Assembly (NCBI RefSeq): GCF_029893365.1 | Contig: NZ_JARXUZ010000001.1 | Location: forward strand, 2,294,001 to 2,358,000 | Source of the DNA: Cryobacterium sp. CG_9.6 | Lineage (GTDB): Bacteria; Actinomycetota; Actinomycetes; Actinomycetales; Microbacteriaceae | Direction of reading: 5' to 3' | DNA: 64,000 bases | In this document: piece by piece, positions 54,605-63,994 of the stretch | Layout: the number at the start of each line of letters is the position of its first letter | How positions within the stretch are numbered: position 1 is the first letter of the stretch | The notes under the pieces: model-generated | What the model was told of the DNA's origin: nothing | Database searches by the model: none | What the model saw: the letters and a program-made list of their open reading frames with translations, nothing else | Position numbers and translations under genes: made by a program

Positions 54605-54684
54605 GAACTGCGGCGCTTCTGAACTACAGCGGTACCGAACTACAGCGGTACCGAACTACGGCGGTACCGAGCTACCGAGCTACC
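54605..54684. repeat. 16-bp tandem repeat, four copies plus partial units
   Basis: Units 54621-54636 and 54637-54652 are identical (GAACTACAGCGGTACC), 54653-54668 differs by one base, 54605-54620 is diverged, and two half-units follow to 54684. The array fills the space between convergent genes and reaches the nadE stop codon. Confidence 0.92.
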
Positions 54685-55501
54685 GCCACCAGTCGTCGAA
54701 GAGTGACGGCGGAACCCGGCGTTTGTGCTCGGTCGCCAGGTAGCGCACCTCAATGGCTTCGGCGACCTCCTCGGTTACCGACTTACCCTCCAGGTAGTCG
54801 TCGATGCTTGCGTAGGTGAGACCAAGATTGGCCTCGTCCGTCTGGCCGGGGTTGTGATCGAGGAGGTCTGCTGTGGGCAGCTTGAGGTAAAGCTGTTCGG
54901 GTGCACCGAGTTCCTTCAGCAGGGCCAGTCCTTGCCGCTTGTTGAGCCCGGTCAGCGGCAGCACATCGGTGCCTCCGTCGCCGTATTTGGTGAAGAATCC
55001 CGTGACGGCCTCCGCGGCGTGATCGGTACCCACAACGAGGAATCCGCGCTGGCCCGCAAGGGCAAACTGCGCAATCATGCGTGCCCTGGCCTTCACGTTG
55101 CCCTTCGTGAAGTCCGACATGGGCGTTCCCGTACTCACCAGGTACTGTTCTTCGAATCCCACGACGGATTGTTCGATATTGACGGTGACCGCCTCGGTGG
55201 GTGCGATGAAATCGAGGGCGAGTTGGGCATCCGCCTCATCCCGCTGCACCGCATACGGTAGCCGGACGGCGAGGAAGGTGGCATCCAGCCCCTCGCTCCT
55301 GAGTTCCGCGACGGCCAGAGAACAGAGTCGCCCGGCGAGGGAGGAGTCTTGGCCCCCGCTGATACCGAGCACGAACCCTGTCGCACCGGTGCTGCGCAGG
55401 TAGTCCTTGAGAAAGGTGACACGGCGCCGTACTTCGGCGGCCGGATCAATGGTGGATGAAACGTTGAGGTCCGCGATGATTCGCGCCTGAAGTTCTCGCA
55501 T
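54680..55501 (-). CDS. nadE: Ammonia-dependent NAD+ synthetase
   Basis: Last step of NAD synthesis: amidation of nicotinate adenine dinucleotide using ATP and ammonia. The 273-residue protein has the ATP pyrophosphatase P-loop GISGGQDSS at 46-54 and the [14 protein letters not shown] motif. It lacks the N-terminal glutaminase domain found in the NadE of many actinobacteria, so it uses free ammonia like the E. coli enzyme. TAGATT (55512-55507) lies five bases before the ATG, suggesting a leaderless mRNA. Confidence 0.95.
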   Translation of the reverse strand: MRELQARIIADLNVSSTIDPAAEVRRRVTFLKDYLRSTGATGFVLGISGGQDSSLAGRLCSLAVAELRSEGLDATFLAVRLPYAVQRDEADAQLALDFIAPTEAVTVNIEQSVVGFEEQYLVSTGTPMSDFTKGNVKARARMIAQFALAGQRGFLVVGTDHAAEAVTGFFTKYGDGGTDVLPLTGLNKRQGLALLKELGAPEQLYLKLPTADLLDHNPGQTDEANLGLTYASIDDYLEGKSVTEEVAEAIEVRYLATEHKRRVPPSLFDDWWR

Positions 55502-55556
55502 GTTTCAATCTACCAACCACGGTCTGCTCTTCGTGGGCCGCCAGCTTGGAACCCGC

Positions 55557-57278
55557 CTAGCGTTTGAGTTCCGGAAACTGGTCGTCACGCCATTCGTCGC
55601 GGAGTGTCGTCCCCTCGGCGGCTGCCGATTCCTCACGGAGCCGCAGTTCCACCCGGCGAATCTTGCCGGAGCTGGTTTTGGGGAGGTCGAAAAATTCCAC
55701 CCGGCGCACGCGCATGTACGGCGGCAGGCTCAGCCGGGCGTGGCGCAGCACGGCGAGTGCGGTGTCCGCATTGTCGTCCCACCCGGCGGCGAGCGCGATG
55801 TAGGCCTTCGGTATGTTCAGGCGCGTGGCGTCGGGGGCCGGAACGACGGCGGCTTCGGCCACAGCCGGGTGCTCCAGAAGCACGCTCTCCACCTCAAACG
55901 GTGAAACCTTGAAGTCCGATGACTTGAACACGTCATCGGTGCGGCCAATGAACGTGAGGCACCCGTCGGCATCCCGCCGTGCCACATCACCCGTGTGAAA
56001 GAACCCGTCGCGAATCGCGTCGGCACTGCGCTCGATGTCGTCGTGATATCTGGCCATCAGGTTGACCGGCGTGTGCGCGAGGTCGAGGCAGATCTCGCCC
56101 TCGTCGGCCAGCGCACCGGTGATGGGGTCAAGCAGCACCAGCACGACTCCCGGCAAGGGCAGTCCCATGGAGCCGTGCTTCATGGTTGACCCGGGGCCGT
56201 GCCCCACAATGGCGGTGGTCTCCGTCTGACCGTAGCCATCTCGAATCGTGAGTCCCCACGAACGCTGCACCTGCTTGATGACCTCGGGGTTGAGGGGTTC
56301 ACCGGCAGACAGCAGTTCACGCAGGCTCTGTGGCTTAGCGCCCAGGTCGGACTGAATCAGCATGCGCCACACCGTGGGCGGGGCACAGAAGGACGTTGCC
56401 CGGGCGCGATCCAGCTGGCCGAGGAGCGCCTTCGGATCAAACTTGACGTAGTTGTAGACGAAGACCGTGGCCTCGGCGATCCACGGCGAAAAGAAGCTGC
56501 TCCAGGCGTGCTTGCCCCACCCGGGTGAGCTGATGGCGAGGTGCACGTCGTCGGGCCGCAGTCCCAGCCAGTACATCGTGGTGAGGTGACCCACGGGATA
56601 GGACGTCTGCGTGTGCAACACCATTTTGGGCTTGTTCGTGGTTCCGGAGGTGAAGTAGATGAGCGAGGGATCATTCGACGCCACGACCGCGGACAGCTTC
56701 TCGGGGGTCACCTCGTCCGCGTCGGAGTAGGCGATCCACCCGGGTATCGCGCCACCGATGCAGATACGGGTGTAGTCGCCGGCAACCTCATCGAACTTCG
56801 GCGCATCATCCACATTGGCAAGAACGTGATGCACCCGCGCTCGACTCACACGATCAGCCAGGTCAGCCGTGCCCAGAACGGTGGAGGTGGGCAGGATCAC
56901 GGCCCCGAGCTTCATGATTGCGAGCATCGCCTCCCAGAGCTCCACCTGATTTCCGAGCATGAGCATCACGTGGTCTCCGTGCTGAACACCCTGCGTTCGC
57001 AACCAGGTGGCAACCTGATCGGAGCGCCGGGACATGTCGGCAAAGCTGATCTTCTGTTCGCTGCCGTCTTCCTCGACGATCCACAGGGCGATCTTGTCGT
57101 TGCCCTGGGCGATGACGTCAAACCAGTCCGTGGCCCAGTTGAAGGCCTGGCCAACATCGGGCCAGACAAATTCCTCGGCCGCCCGATCGTGGTCCTGGCG
57201 CAGTCCGAGCAGTTGGTCTCTGGCCACCCGATAGTTGGTGGTGCTCGTGCTCGCTGTGCCGGTCGTGAGGTGGGTCAT
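55557..57278 (-). CDS. Acyl-CoA synthetase (medium-chain, ACSM-like)
   Basis: AMP-forming ligase activating a carboxylic acid to its CoA ester. About 573 residues from the ATG at 57278, which has GGAG nine bases upstream. Motifs: YFTSGTTNKPK (AMP/phosphate loop), GYGQTE, the HTGDV hinge aspartate region, and the C-terminal LPKTSSGKIRR with the catalytic Lys. The sequence is closest to the acetoacetyl/medium-chain acyl-CoA synthetase group; the exact acid is not predictable. A MarR regulator lies directly upstream and may respond to its substrate or product. Confidence 0.9.
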   Translation of the reverse strand: MTHLTTGTASTSTTNYRVARDQLLGLRQDHDRAAEEFVWPDVGQAFNWATDWFDVIAQGNDKIALWIVEEDGSEQKISFADMSRRSDQVATWLRTQGVQHGDHVMLMLGNQVELWEAMLAIMKLGAVILPTSTVLGTADLADRVSRARVHHVLANVDDAPKFDEVAGDYTRICIGGAIPGWIAYSDADEVTPEKLSAVVASNDPSLIYFTSGTTNKPKMVLHTQTSYPVGHLTTMYWLGLRPDDVHLAISSPGWGKHAWSSFFSPWIAEATVFVYNYVKFDPKALLGQLDRARATSFCAPPTVWRMLIQSDLGAKPQSLRELLSAGEPLNPEVIKQVQRSWGLTIRDGYGQTETTAIVGHGPGSTMKHGSMGLPLPGVVLVLLDPITGALADEGEICLDLAHTPVNLMARYHDDIERSADAIRDGFFHTGDVARRDADGCLTFIGRTDDVFKSSDFKVSPFEVESVLLEHPAVAEAAVVPAPDATRLNIPKAYIALAAGWDDNADTALAVLRHARLSLPPYMRVRRVEFFDLPKTSSGKIRRVELRLREESAAAEGTTLRDEWRDDQFPELKR

Positions 57279-57387
57279 CGTTGTCATCTCCTGGAAACTC
57301 GTGCAGAATTCCACGGCAGCAGTGCCGCAGTGCTCAATCTAGTGGGCGCGGACGAGAAAAAACGAGGGCTTCCTACTAATTGGTGCG

Positions 57388-57921
57388 TCAGTCGGAAAGC
57401 GGCACCGGCGCGGGTGCCGGGTCGCTAAAATCCCCCGAGTCTCGCCGCAACCGCGCCAGAATACGCACGAGGCCGGTGACATCCCCCGAGGACAGTCCCG
57501 GTTTCGAGAAGACGTCGGCATTCAACCGAACGGATGTCTCCCCCACGAGGATCCGCCCGGCCTCGGTGATCACCACCAGGGTTGCCCGACCATCGGTGGG
57601 GTGGGGTTCCCGGCGCACGAGGCCGTCACGCTCCAGCCGATCGACGGTGTTCGTGACGCTGGTGGGGTGAACCTGCAACCGAGCGCTCGCACTGGCCATG
57701 GGCAGCGAACCACCTCGGGTGAAACTCAGGAGCGCGAGCATCTCGAAGCGGGCAAAGGAAAGTCCAAAAGGCTTGAGGCTCAACTGCACCCGCGCGAGCA
57801 TGAGCTGCTGCGCGCGCATGATGCTCGTGACGGCCGCCATGCCGTCCGCAGCATCATCCCAGCCATGCGCCAGCCACTGACGCTTGGCCTCCGCGATGGG
57901 ATCCATCGGTAGCGGTGTCAC
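57388..57921 (-). CDS. MarR family transcriptional regulator
   Basis: Winged-helix regulator, about 177 residues. The DNA-binding part includes SFARFEMLALLSFTRGGSLPMASASARLQVHPTSVTNTVDRLERDGLVRRE and the wing HPTDGRATLV. The start is set at GTG 57921 because AAAGGA lies six bases upstream; ATG 57936 in the same frame is an alternative. The CGCTA-AA-CGCTA direct repeat just upstream (about 57940-57952) could be an operator. It probably controls the downstream acyl-CoA synthetase. Confidence 0.85.
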   Translation of the reverse strand: MTPLPMDPIAEAKRQWLAHGWDDAADGMAAVTSIMRAQQLMLARVQLSLKPFGLSFARFEMLALLSFTRGGSLPMASASARLQVHPTSVTNTVDRLERDGLVRREPHPTDGRATLVVITEAGRILVGETSVRLNADVFSKPGLSSGDVTGLVRILARLRRDSGDFSDPAPAPVPLSD

Positions 57922-57964
57922 CGGCAGTCCTTTCATTTTCGCTAAACGCTACCCTGCCTGCGCA

Positions 57965-58912
57965 CTAACGCCGGCTGACGGAGCCGGTCAGTGCGGCAAT
58001 TGGACGTAGGACCACCGGACGCATCAGCACCCACGCCACCACCATGACAACGACAGAGGCGGCAAAGAACCAGAACCCCACCCAGGACTCGTCGTTGCGC
58101 ACCGCGTACATGTGGTTGAGATTGCGCAGCGCTCCCGTCGACAACACGAGGGTCACGTGCACCACGATGAAGGCCACGAAGAAGTACATGACGGGTAGGT
58201 GCACAGCCCGTGCAACCCGGAGGGGGTAGAGGGCATTCAGTCGCGTCGTGTTCCGCGGCCACGCGCCCGAGAGGCGCAAGCCGGTGATAAGCGCCAGCGG
58301 CGATGCGATGAAGACAACCGAGAAGTAGGCCAGCAATTGCAGGGCGTTGTAGTTGACCCAGCCGTTCTCGGTGGGCCAATTCAGCGACGCGTACTGCAGC
58401 GCTGCCGAGAGCGCGTTCGGGAAGACATCCCAGTGCACGGGCACAATGCGAGTCCACTGCCCCGTGCTGAAGATCAAAACGTAAAACACCAGGCCGTTGA
58501 GCACCCAGAGCGCATCGAGACTGAGGTGCAGCCACAAATCAAGACTGATCCGCAGCGGAGGGTTCTTCGTGCGCAGCAGACCGGTGTTACGACGCGTCCA
58601 GTACGCCGCCGGGCGCCGGTTGGTGCGCACATTCCACCCGGTGCGAATGATGAGAAGCAGAAAGAACGAACTCAGAAAGTGCTGCCAGGCCAGCCAGGCC
58701 GGAAACCCCACCGGGGCATCCGCGGGGAGCGTGGACTCCCCCGGATATTGGTCCATAAAAGCACGTACCGGTGCCAGTTCTCGCAGCCACTGTGCAGCCA
58801 GCACACTGGCCACGAGTACAGCCAGTGAAACGGGAATGATCCACACCAGCTTGAACCAGCGACGGGTAGACGGCTTTGACGGGGGCGCAGCGGATGCTGC
58901 CGGGCGGGTCAC
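57965..58912 (-). CDS. Cytochrome b-type membrane protein (thiosulfate reductase cytochrome b-like)
   Basis: A 315-residue membrane protein with about five spans. It resembles the cytochrome b561/formate dehydrogenase gamma or thiosulfate reductase cytochrome b group, with possible haem-ligating histidines in spans (LAWQHFLSS, LDLWLHLSLDAL, VHLPVMYFFVAFIVVHVTL). The GTG start at 58912 has only a weak ribosome binding site. No catalytic molybdopterin or iron-sulfur subunit is adjacent, so the partner is unknown. It lies between etfA and the MarR gene on the same strand. Confidence 0.8.
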   Translation of the reverse strand: MTRPAASAAPPSKPSTRRWFKLVWIIPVSLAVLVASVLAAQWLRELAPVRAFMDQYPGESTLPADAPVGFPAWLAWQHFLSSFFLLLIIRTGWNVRTNRRPAAYWTRRNTGLLRTKNPPLRISLDLWLHLSLDALWVLNGLVFYVLIFSTGQWTRIVPVHWDVFPNALSAALQYASLNWPTENGWVNYNALQLLAYFSVVFIASPLALITGLRLSGAWPRNTTRLNALYPLRVARAVHLPVMYFFVAFIVVHVTLVLSTGALRNLNHMYAVRNDESWVGFWFFAASVVVMVVAWVLMRPVVLRPIAALTGSVSRR

Positions 58913-58976
58913 GAGACAGAGGGCCTTTCCAATTTATGCAGTTCAGAGTCAATCGCGGCAGGCCGACCCGGTGACG

Positions 58977-59945
58977 CTAGGTCGTGCGCTCTCGCAGCGC
59001 CGTGATGAGCTGAGGAACAACCGTGAAGACGTCGCCGACGATACCAAAGTCCGCTACTTCGAAGATAGGCGCATCAGCGTCCTTGTTAATCGCAACAATG
59101 GTCTTGGCGGTTTGCATGCCGGCCCGGTGTTGGATCGCCCCGGAAATACCGAGGGCAATATACAGCTGAGGCGAGACCGTCACACCGGTCTGCCCCACCT
59201 GTGCGGTCTGCACAACGTAGCCCGCGTCTACGGCCGCCCGCGAGGCACCCACGGCAGCGCCGAGAGCATCGGCAAGCTGTTCGACGAGCGCGAAGTTCTC
59301 CTTGGAACCCAGGCCACGACCACCGGATACCACCGTGGTGGCGTCACGAAGTTCCGGACGGGTCGACGTTGCCTCGGTCACCTCGACACTGTCGATGGTC
59401 GCGTAGCGAGATGCGTCTGCGGTCACCGTGGCGCGAGTGACGGTGGGCGTGACCGCGCTCGCGCGGGCGTCAATGGCTCCCGGACGGACGGTGACGACGG
59501 CCAGCCCGCCCTGCACCGTGGAGTCCACGTTGTAGGCGCCGCCAAAGATGGAGTGTTCGGCGACGATCACGCCGTCGTCCAACCGCACTCCGACAGCGTC
59601 AACGATCAGGCCAGCACCCAGGCGTACGGCCGTGCGCCCCGCAATTTCTCGGCCCGCTGCGGTGCCAGACACCAGAATGGCCGCGGGCGAATAGGTGGCG
59701 GCGGCAGCCGCAAGGGCTTCGGTCTGCGGTGCGAACACCCCGTTCACCCCGGCGCTCTCGACCAGGTACACCGTGTCAGCGCCGATTTTTCCGAGTTCCG
59801 CCGCAATGTCTGCGCCGGCCCCCGCGGCCACGGTGACGACGGCCACGGGGGAACCCAGCAGACTGGCGGCAGCGAGCAGCCCGGCCGCGGTGTTCTCCAC
59901 CGCTCCCGCGTCGGAGAGATCAATCAAGGTCACAATAGTGGGCAT
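58977..59945 (-). CDS. etfA: Electron transfer flavoprotein, alpha subunit
   Basis: FAD-binding subunit of ETF, which takes electrons from acyl-CoA dehydrogenases and passes them to ETF:quinone oxidoreductase. The 322-residue protein has the C-terminal FAD domain with [12 protein letters not shown] (about 216-227) and the signature [30 protein letters not shown] precedes the ATG, ten bases after etfB. Confidence 0.96.
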   Translation of the reverse strand: MPTIVTLIDLSDAGAVENTAAGLLAAASLLGSPVAVVTVAAGAGADIAAELGKIGADTVYLVESAGVNGVFAPQTEALAAAAATYSPAAILVSGTAAGREIAGRTAVRLGAGLIVDAVGVRLDDGVIVAEHSIFGGAYNVDSTVQGGLAVVTVRPGAIDARASAVTPTVTRATVTADASRYATIDSVEVTEATSTRPELRDATTVVSGGRGLGSKENFALVEQLADALGAAVGASRAAVDAGYVVQTAQVGQTGVTVSPQLYIALGISGAIQHRAGMQTAKTIVAINKDADAPIFEVADFGIVGDVFTVVPQLITALRERTT

Positions 59946-59955
59946 GAGCGCTTCC

Positions 59956-60735
59956 CTAGATCAGACGTTCGGCAGCAAGAAAATCGGCCAGTTCGACGCC
60001 GGCATTGCCCGTGTCAACCGTGATGGTTCCGGCGCTGCGCGCCGGACGAGCACTCGTGGTGACGACCACCGACCGTGCGGGGGCAAACGATGATGCCGGA
60101 TCAAGGCCCAGGTTCCCCAGGGTCAGCACCTCGAGGGGCTTCTTTTTGGCGGTGAGGATGCCCTTGAAATTCGGGAATCGCGCCTCCGGCATCGACTCGG
60201 TCACGGAGATGACCGCCGGAAGAGCGCAGTGTGCCCGGAGCAGCCCGCTCTCGGTGCTGCGTTCTGCGGACACCTGGGAGTCGGTCACGTCGACCGCAGT
60301 CACGCAGCCCAGGTATGGGCGGCCGAGGTGCTCGGCGATCATGGCCGGAATGACGCCGCCGCGACCGTCGGTGGATTCGTTTCCCCCCACGACAAGGTCG
60401 CAGTCCGCGCGGGCGATGGCCGCAGCAAGAACCTGAGCGGTCCAACCCACGTCGGCGCCAATGAGGGAATCATCGAGCACGTGAATGGCAGAGTCGGCTC
60501 CCATCGAGAGCGCCTTGCGCAGCGCCGTCGTCACGGAAGCCGGACCCATGGAGAGCACCACCACCTCGGTCCCCTTATGGGAATCCCGATAGCTGAGAGC
60601 CAGTTCGAGGGCGCGTTCACCGATCTCGTCGATGACGCGATCCACGGCGTCACGATCCACGAGACCTGTCTGGGTGTTCAACTTTCGGTCGCCCCACGTA
60701 TCGGGAACCTGTTTCACCAGTACAACGATTTTCAC
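59956..60735 (-). CDS. etfB: Electron transfer flavoprotein, beta subunit
   Basis: AMP-binding partner of EtfA. The 259-residue protein starts [13 protein letters not shown], has the [12 protein letters not shown] loop and the [22 protein letters not shown] segment with the recognition loop. The GTG start has a strong AAGGAG ribosome binding site six bases upstream. A promoter is likely in the 70-base gap upstream (TATATT on the minus strand at 60768-60763). The nearby acyl-CoA dehydrogenase is a likely electron donor. Confidence 0.96.
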   Translation of the reverse strand: MKIVVLVKQVPDTWGDRKLNTQTGLVDRDAVDRVIDEIGERALELALSYRDSHKGTEVVVLSMGPASVTTALRKALSMGADSAIHVLDDSLIGADVGWTAQVLAAAIARADCDLVVGGNESTDGRGGVIPAMIAEHLGRPYLGCVTAVDVTDSQVSAERSTESGLLRAHCALPAVISVTESMPEARFPNFKGILTAKKKPLEVLTLGNLGLDPASSFAPARSVVVTTSARPARSAGTITVDTGNAGVELADFLAAERLI

Positions 60736-60805
60736 GTGCTGCTCCTTGTCTCTGCCGTGCTCAATATACTAGGAAGTGCAACTAATTACGAGGGATCGGC
60801 GGAAG

Positions 60806-61726
60806 TCAGCTGGCGCCAGGAGCCGAGCTGCGTTCCCGAATATCCGTGATGATTCCGGAGAAGTCACTTGTGGCTCCGCTGCCCTCGGCGAAGCGCCGGT
60901 AGATCGCGCTCGCCAGTGATCCCAGCTCGGCCTGCACGCCCGTTGAGGCCAGTGCCTGCTCGGCGAGACCCAGATCCTTGGCCATCAGCGCGCCGGCGAA
61001 ACCAGGGGCGTAATCACGGTTGGCCGGACTCGTTTCGACCGGTCCGGGCACGGGGCAGTTGGTCGTGAGCGCCCAGCACTGTCCGGAGGCATTCGAGGCC
61101 ACGTCGAACAGGGCCTGGTGGCTCAGCCCAAGCTTTTCACCCAGAACAAATGCTTCACTCACGGCAATCATCGAGATCCCCAGAATCATGTTGTTACACA
61201 CCTTGGCGGCCTGCCCCAACCCTGATTCTCCGCAGTGCACGATGCGCTTACCCATGACCTCGAGTATCGGCAAAGCGGTGGCAAAGTCCTCGTCCGAGCC
61301 GCCCACCATGAACGCGAGCGTGCCGGCTTCGGCGCCCACGACGCCACCCGATACGGGCGCATCCATGCCGCGATGACCGGCGGCAACCGCCAGGTCGTGC
61401 GCGGCCCGGGCGTCATCGACGGCAATGGTTGATGAATCGATGAAGAGTGTTCCGGGCCGCGCGATGCTCAGCAGTCCGGGCTGCTCGTCGGTGCCCGTGT
61501 ACGCCGCGATGACGTGGCGACCAGCGGGCAGCATGGTGATGACGATGTCAGCGGATGCGACGGCATCCGCTGCGCTCTGGGCCACCGTGATGCCGGCCGC
61601 GCGCGCCGAACTCACCGCCGCGGGAAGCAGATCAAAACCGGTGACCGAGTAGCCCGCCGCAATGAGGTTGACGGCCATGGGGCCGCCCATGTGGCCGAGT
61701 CCGAGAAAGGCGATCGAGGTGGTCAT
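60806..61726 (-). CDS. mmsB: 3-Hydroxyisobutyrate dehydrogenase
   Basis: NAD-dependent oxidation of 3-hydroxyisobutyrate to methylmalonate semialdehyde in valine breakdown. From the ATG at 61726 the protein has 306 residues. It shows the Rossmann motif GLGHMGGPM at 9-17, the substrate motif DAPVSGGVVGAEAGTL (122-137) and catalytic Lys175 in GQAAKVCNN. The open frame extends upstream to 61801 but lacks family similarity there. It follows the HIBCH-type gene by 13 bases. Confidence 0.95.
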   Translation of the reverse strand: MTTSIAFLGLGHMGGPMAVNLIAAGYSVTGFDLLPAAVSSARAAGITVAQSAADAVASADIVITMLPAGRHVIAAYTGTDEQPGLLSIARPGTLFIDSSTIAVDDARAAHDLAVAAGHRGMDAPVSGGVVGAEAGTLAFMVGGSDEDFATALPILEVMGKRIVHCGESGLGQAAKVCNNMILGISMIAVSEAFVLGEKLGLSHQALFDVASNASGQCWALTTNCPVPGPVETSPANRDYAPGFAGALMAKDLGLAEQALASTGVQAELGSLASAIYRRFAEGSGATSDFSGIITDIRERSSAPGAS

Positions 61727-61739
61727 GGATGTCTCTTTT

Positions 61740-62834
61740 CTAGGACGGTGTCGGGGCCGCGTGAGACGCGGTCTGGTGGGCGAGAATGCGCAGCTCGGCA
61801 TCTCCCAGCGGGTCGAAATACGCCGCCACGGCTGCCGGGTCCACGTCGGCGCTGGTGGCCGGGTTCCAGCGGGGCGAGCGATCCTTGTCGATCACCTGGG
61901 CGCGCACACCCTCGGCGAAGTCCGGGGCGCTGAAGGCGCGGAGGGACACGCGGTATTCCTGCTGCACGGCGGCCTCCAGTGACTCGAGGCGCGCGGCCCG
62001 ACGGAGCGACTCCAGCGTGACGGCCAGTGCCATCGGTGATTTCGAGGTGACTCGATCGAGCGTCTCCTGCGCCGCGCCCCGCGGCACCGGTCGGGCCAGC
62101 ACCGCGAGTCGCTCCAGGATCGCCGGCACACTGTCCCCGGCGAAGGCCGCATCGATCCAGTCCCGGTCCGCCATCAGCTCCGATTCGGGGGCGGGTTCAG
62201 AAACGGCAGCAATGGCGTCGTCGGCCGAGAGCGTGGCGAGCAGCCCGAGCAGTTCGGGGATGCGCTCCGACCGAACGAAGGTGTCGGCCAGACCCAGCGC
62301 GATGGCGTCTGACGCCCCCACCGTGACGGCGGTCAGTGCCAGGTAGGTGCCGAGCTCACCCGGGGCGTGTGCCAGCAGCCAGGTACCGCCCACGTCGGGG
62401 ATGAAGCCGATCCCGGTCTCGGGCATACCGATCTTCGATCGCTCGGTCACGATTCGGTGCGATCCGTGCGCCGAGACGCCCACACCGCCGCCCAGCACAA
62501 CGCCATCCATCAGGGCAACGTAGGGCTTGGGGTAACGCTTGATGCCGGCGTTCATCCGGTACTCATCGGCCCAGAAGTGGGCCGACGCCGTGCCGTCTCC
62601 GGACTGGGCGTCGCGGTAGAGGGTCACAATGTCACCGCCGGCACACAGGCCACGGTCACCGCTGCCGGTGAGCACAATTGTCTGCACCGACTCGTCGTCG
62701 ACCCAGGTGTCGAGAGCGGACTGCATCCGCTTCACCATCGGGTGCGTGAGCGCGTTGATGGCCCGCGGCCGATTGAGGGTGAGGTGCCCGGCGTGTCCCA
62801 TGCGGGTGATCAGAATGTCGTCCTGCTCGCTCAT
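61740..62834 (-). CDS. 3-Hydroxyisobutyryl-CoA hydrolase / enoyl-CoA hydratase family
   Basis: Crotonase-fold enzyme, 364 residues, longer than enoyl-CoA hydratases and with the HIBCH pattern: GGDIVTLY, a GGGVGVSAHGSHRIVTE oxyanion region, and MPETGIGFIPDVGGTW with the catalytic Glu/Asp. It is followed by the HIBCH C-terminal part (WNPATSADVD). The ATG overlaps the acyl-CoA dehydrogenase stop as ATGA. Together with its neighbours it forms the valine branch. Confidence 0.94.
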   Translation of the reverse strand: MSEQDDILITRMGHAGHLTLNRPRAINALTHPMVKRMQSALDTWVDDESVQTIVLTGSGDRGLCAGGDIVTLYRDAQSGDGTASAHFWADEYRMNAGIKRYPKPYVALMDGVVLGGGVGVSAHGSHRIVTERSKIGMPETGIGFIPDVGGTWLLAHAPGELGTYLALTAVTVGASDAIALGLADTFVRSERIPELLGLLATLSADDAIAAVSEPAPESELMADRDWIDAAFAGDSVPAILERLAVLARPVPRGAAQETLDRVTSKSPMALAVTLESLRRAARLESLEAAVQQEYRVSLRAFSAPDFAEGVRAQVIDKDRSPRWNPATSADVDPAAVAAYFDPLGDAELRILAHQTASHAAPTPS

Positions 62835-63994
62835 GACTGTCCCTTCGTGGGCGCACTGCCCTCGAGGAGGGCGCGACCCACGATCAGTCGCATGATCTCG
62901 TTCGTCCCCTCCAAAATCTGGTGCACGCGGAGGTCACGCACCACCTTCTCAATGCCGTAGTCGGCCAGATATCCGTAACCGCCGTGGAGCTGTAGCGCCG
63001 AATTCGCGGCGGTGAAGGCGGCATCCGTTGCAAAGCGCTTGGCCATGGCGCAGAGGGTTGCGGCGTCGGGTTCATCGTTGTCGATGGCGAGCGCCGCCCG
63101 GTGCAGCAGCCCGCGAGCGGCCTGCAGCTCGGTTTCCATGTCGGCAATCGTGAACACGAGAGACTGTTGCTCGGCGAGCGCCTTGCCGAACGCCTTGCGC
63201 TCGGTGAGATAGCGCACGGTTTTGTCCAGCGCCCACTGGGCACCGCCGAGCGAGCAGGCGCCCATATTGACGCGACCACCGTTCAGTCCCTTCATGGCGA
63301 TCGTAAAACCGCCGCCCTCCCGGCCGAGCAGATTGGCCACCGGCACGCGCACGTTGTCAAAAATGACCTGCCGCGTGGGCTGGGCGTTCCACCCCATCTT
63401 CTTCTCGTTGGGGCCGAACGACAGGCCCGGGGCATCCGCCGGCACAATGATGGCGCTGATGCCTTTGGGTCCGGGGCCACCGGTACGGGCCATGACCACG
63501 TACACGGCGGAGGTGCCGGCACCGGAGATGAACTGCTTCACCCCGTTGAGCACGAACTCGTCGGCGTCTCTGACAGCGGATGTCGACAGCGCCGCGGCAT
63601 CGGAGCCCGCGTCAGGCTCGGTGAGGCAATAGCTGCCGAGGTGCTCCATGGTGGCGAGCTGGGGAACCCACTGGTGCCGCTGTTCGTCGGTACCGAAACT
63701 GTCGATCATCCACACCACCATGTTGTGAATGGAGATGTAGGCGGCAATGGTGGTGTCACCCTTGGCCAGCTCCTCAAAGATGAGCACGGCATCGCTGCGG
63801 CTAAGGCCAGACCCGCCCACGTCTTCCTGGGCATAGATGCCGCCGAGGCCGATTTCACCGGCCTGCAGCAGCACATCCACCGGGAAATGCTTGGTCTGGT
63901 CCCACTCGACCGCGTGCGGGGCCAGGGCGGACTGGGAGAAGTCGCGCACCGCTTCGACGATGGCCTGCTGCTCCTCGGTGAGCGCGGTCATCAT
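62831..63994 (-). CDS. Acyl-CoA dehydrogenase (isobutyryl-CoA dehydrogenase-like)
   Basis: FAD enzyme oxidising a short acyl-CoA, probably isobutyryl-CoA given the downstream HIBCH and HIBADH genes. The 387-residue protein has YCLTEPDAGSDA, FISGAG, the RKAFGKALAEQQ motif and the C-terminal LQLHGGYGYL...VHQILEGTNEI with catalytic Glu362. Two ATGs (63994 and 63991) are possible starts; the window ends six bases upstream, so a longer N-terminus cannot be excluded. An upstream mmsA-type gene would be expected beyond the edge. Confidence 0.93.
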   Translation of the reverse strand: MMTALTEEQQAIVEAVRDFSQSALAPHAVEWDQTKHFPVDVLLQAGEIGLGGIYAQEDVGGSGLSRSDAVLIFEELAKGDTTIAAYISIHNMVVWMIDSFGTDEQRHQWVPQLATMEHLGSYCLTEPDAGSDAAALSTSAVRDADEFVLNGVKQFISGAGTSAVYVVMARTGGPGPKGISAIIVPADAPGLSFGPNEKKMGWNAQPTRQVIFDNVRVPVANLLGREGGGFTIAMKGLNGGRVNMGACSLGGAQWALDKTVRYLTERKAFGKALAEQQSLVFTIADMETELQAARGLLHRAALAIDNDEPDAATLCAMAKRFATDAAFTAANSALQLHGGYGYLADYGIEKVVRDLRVHQILEGTNEIMRLIVGRALLEGSAPTKGQS

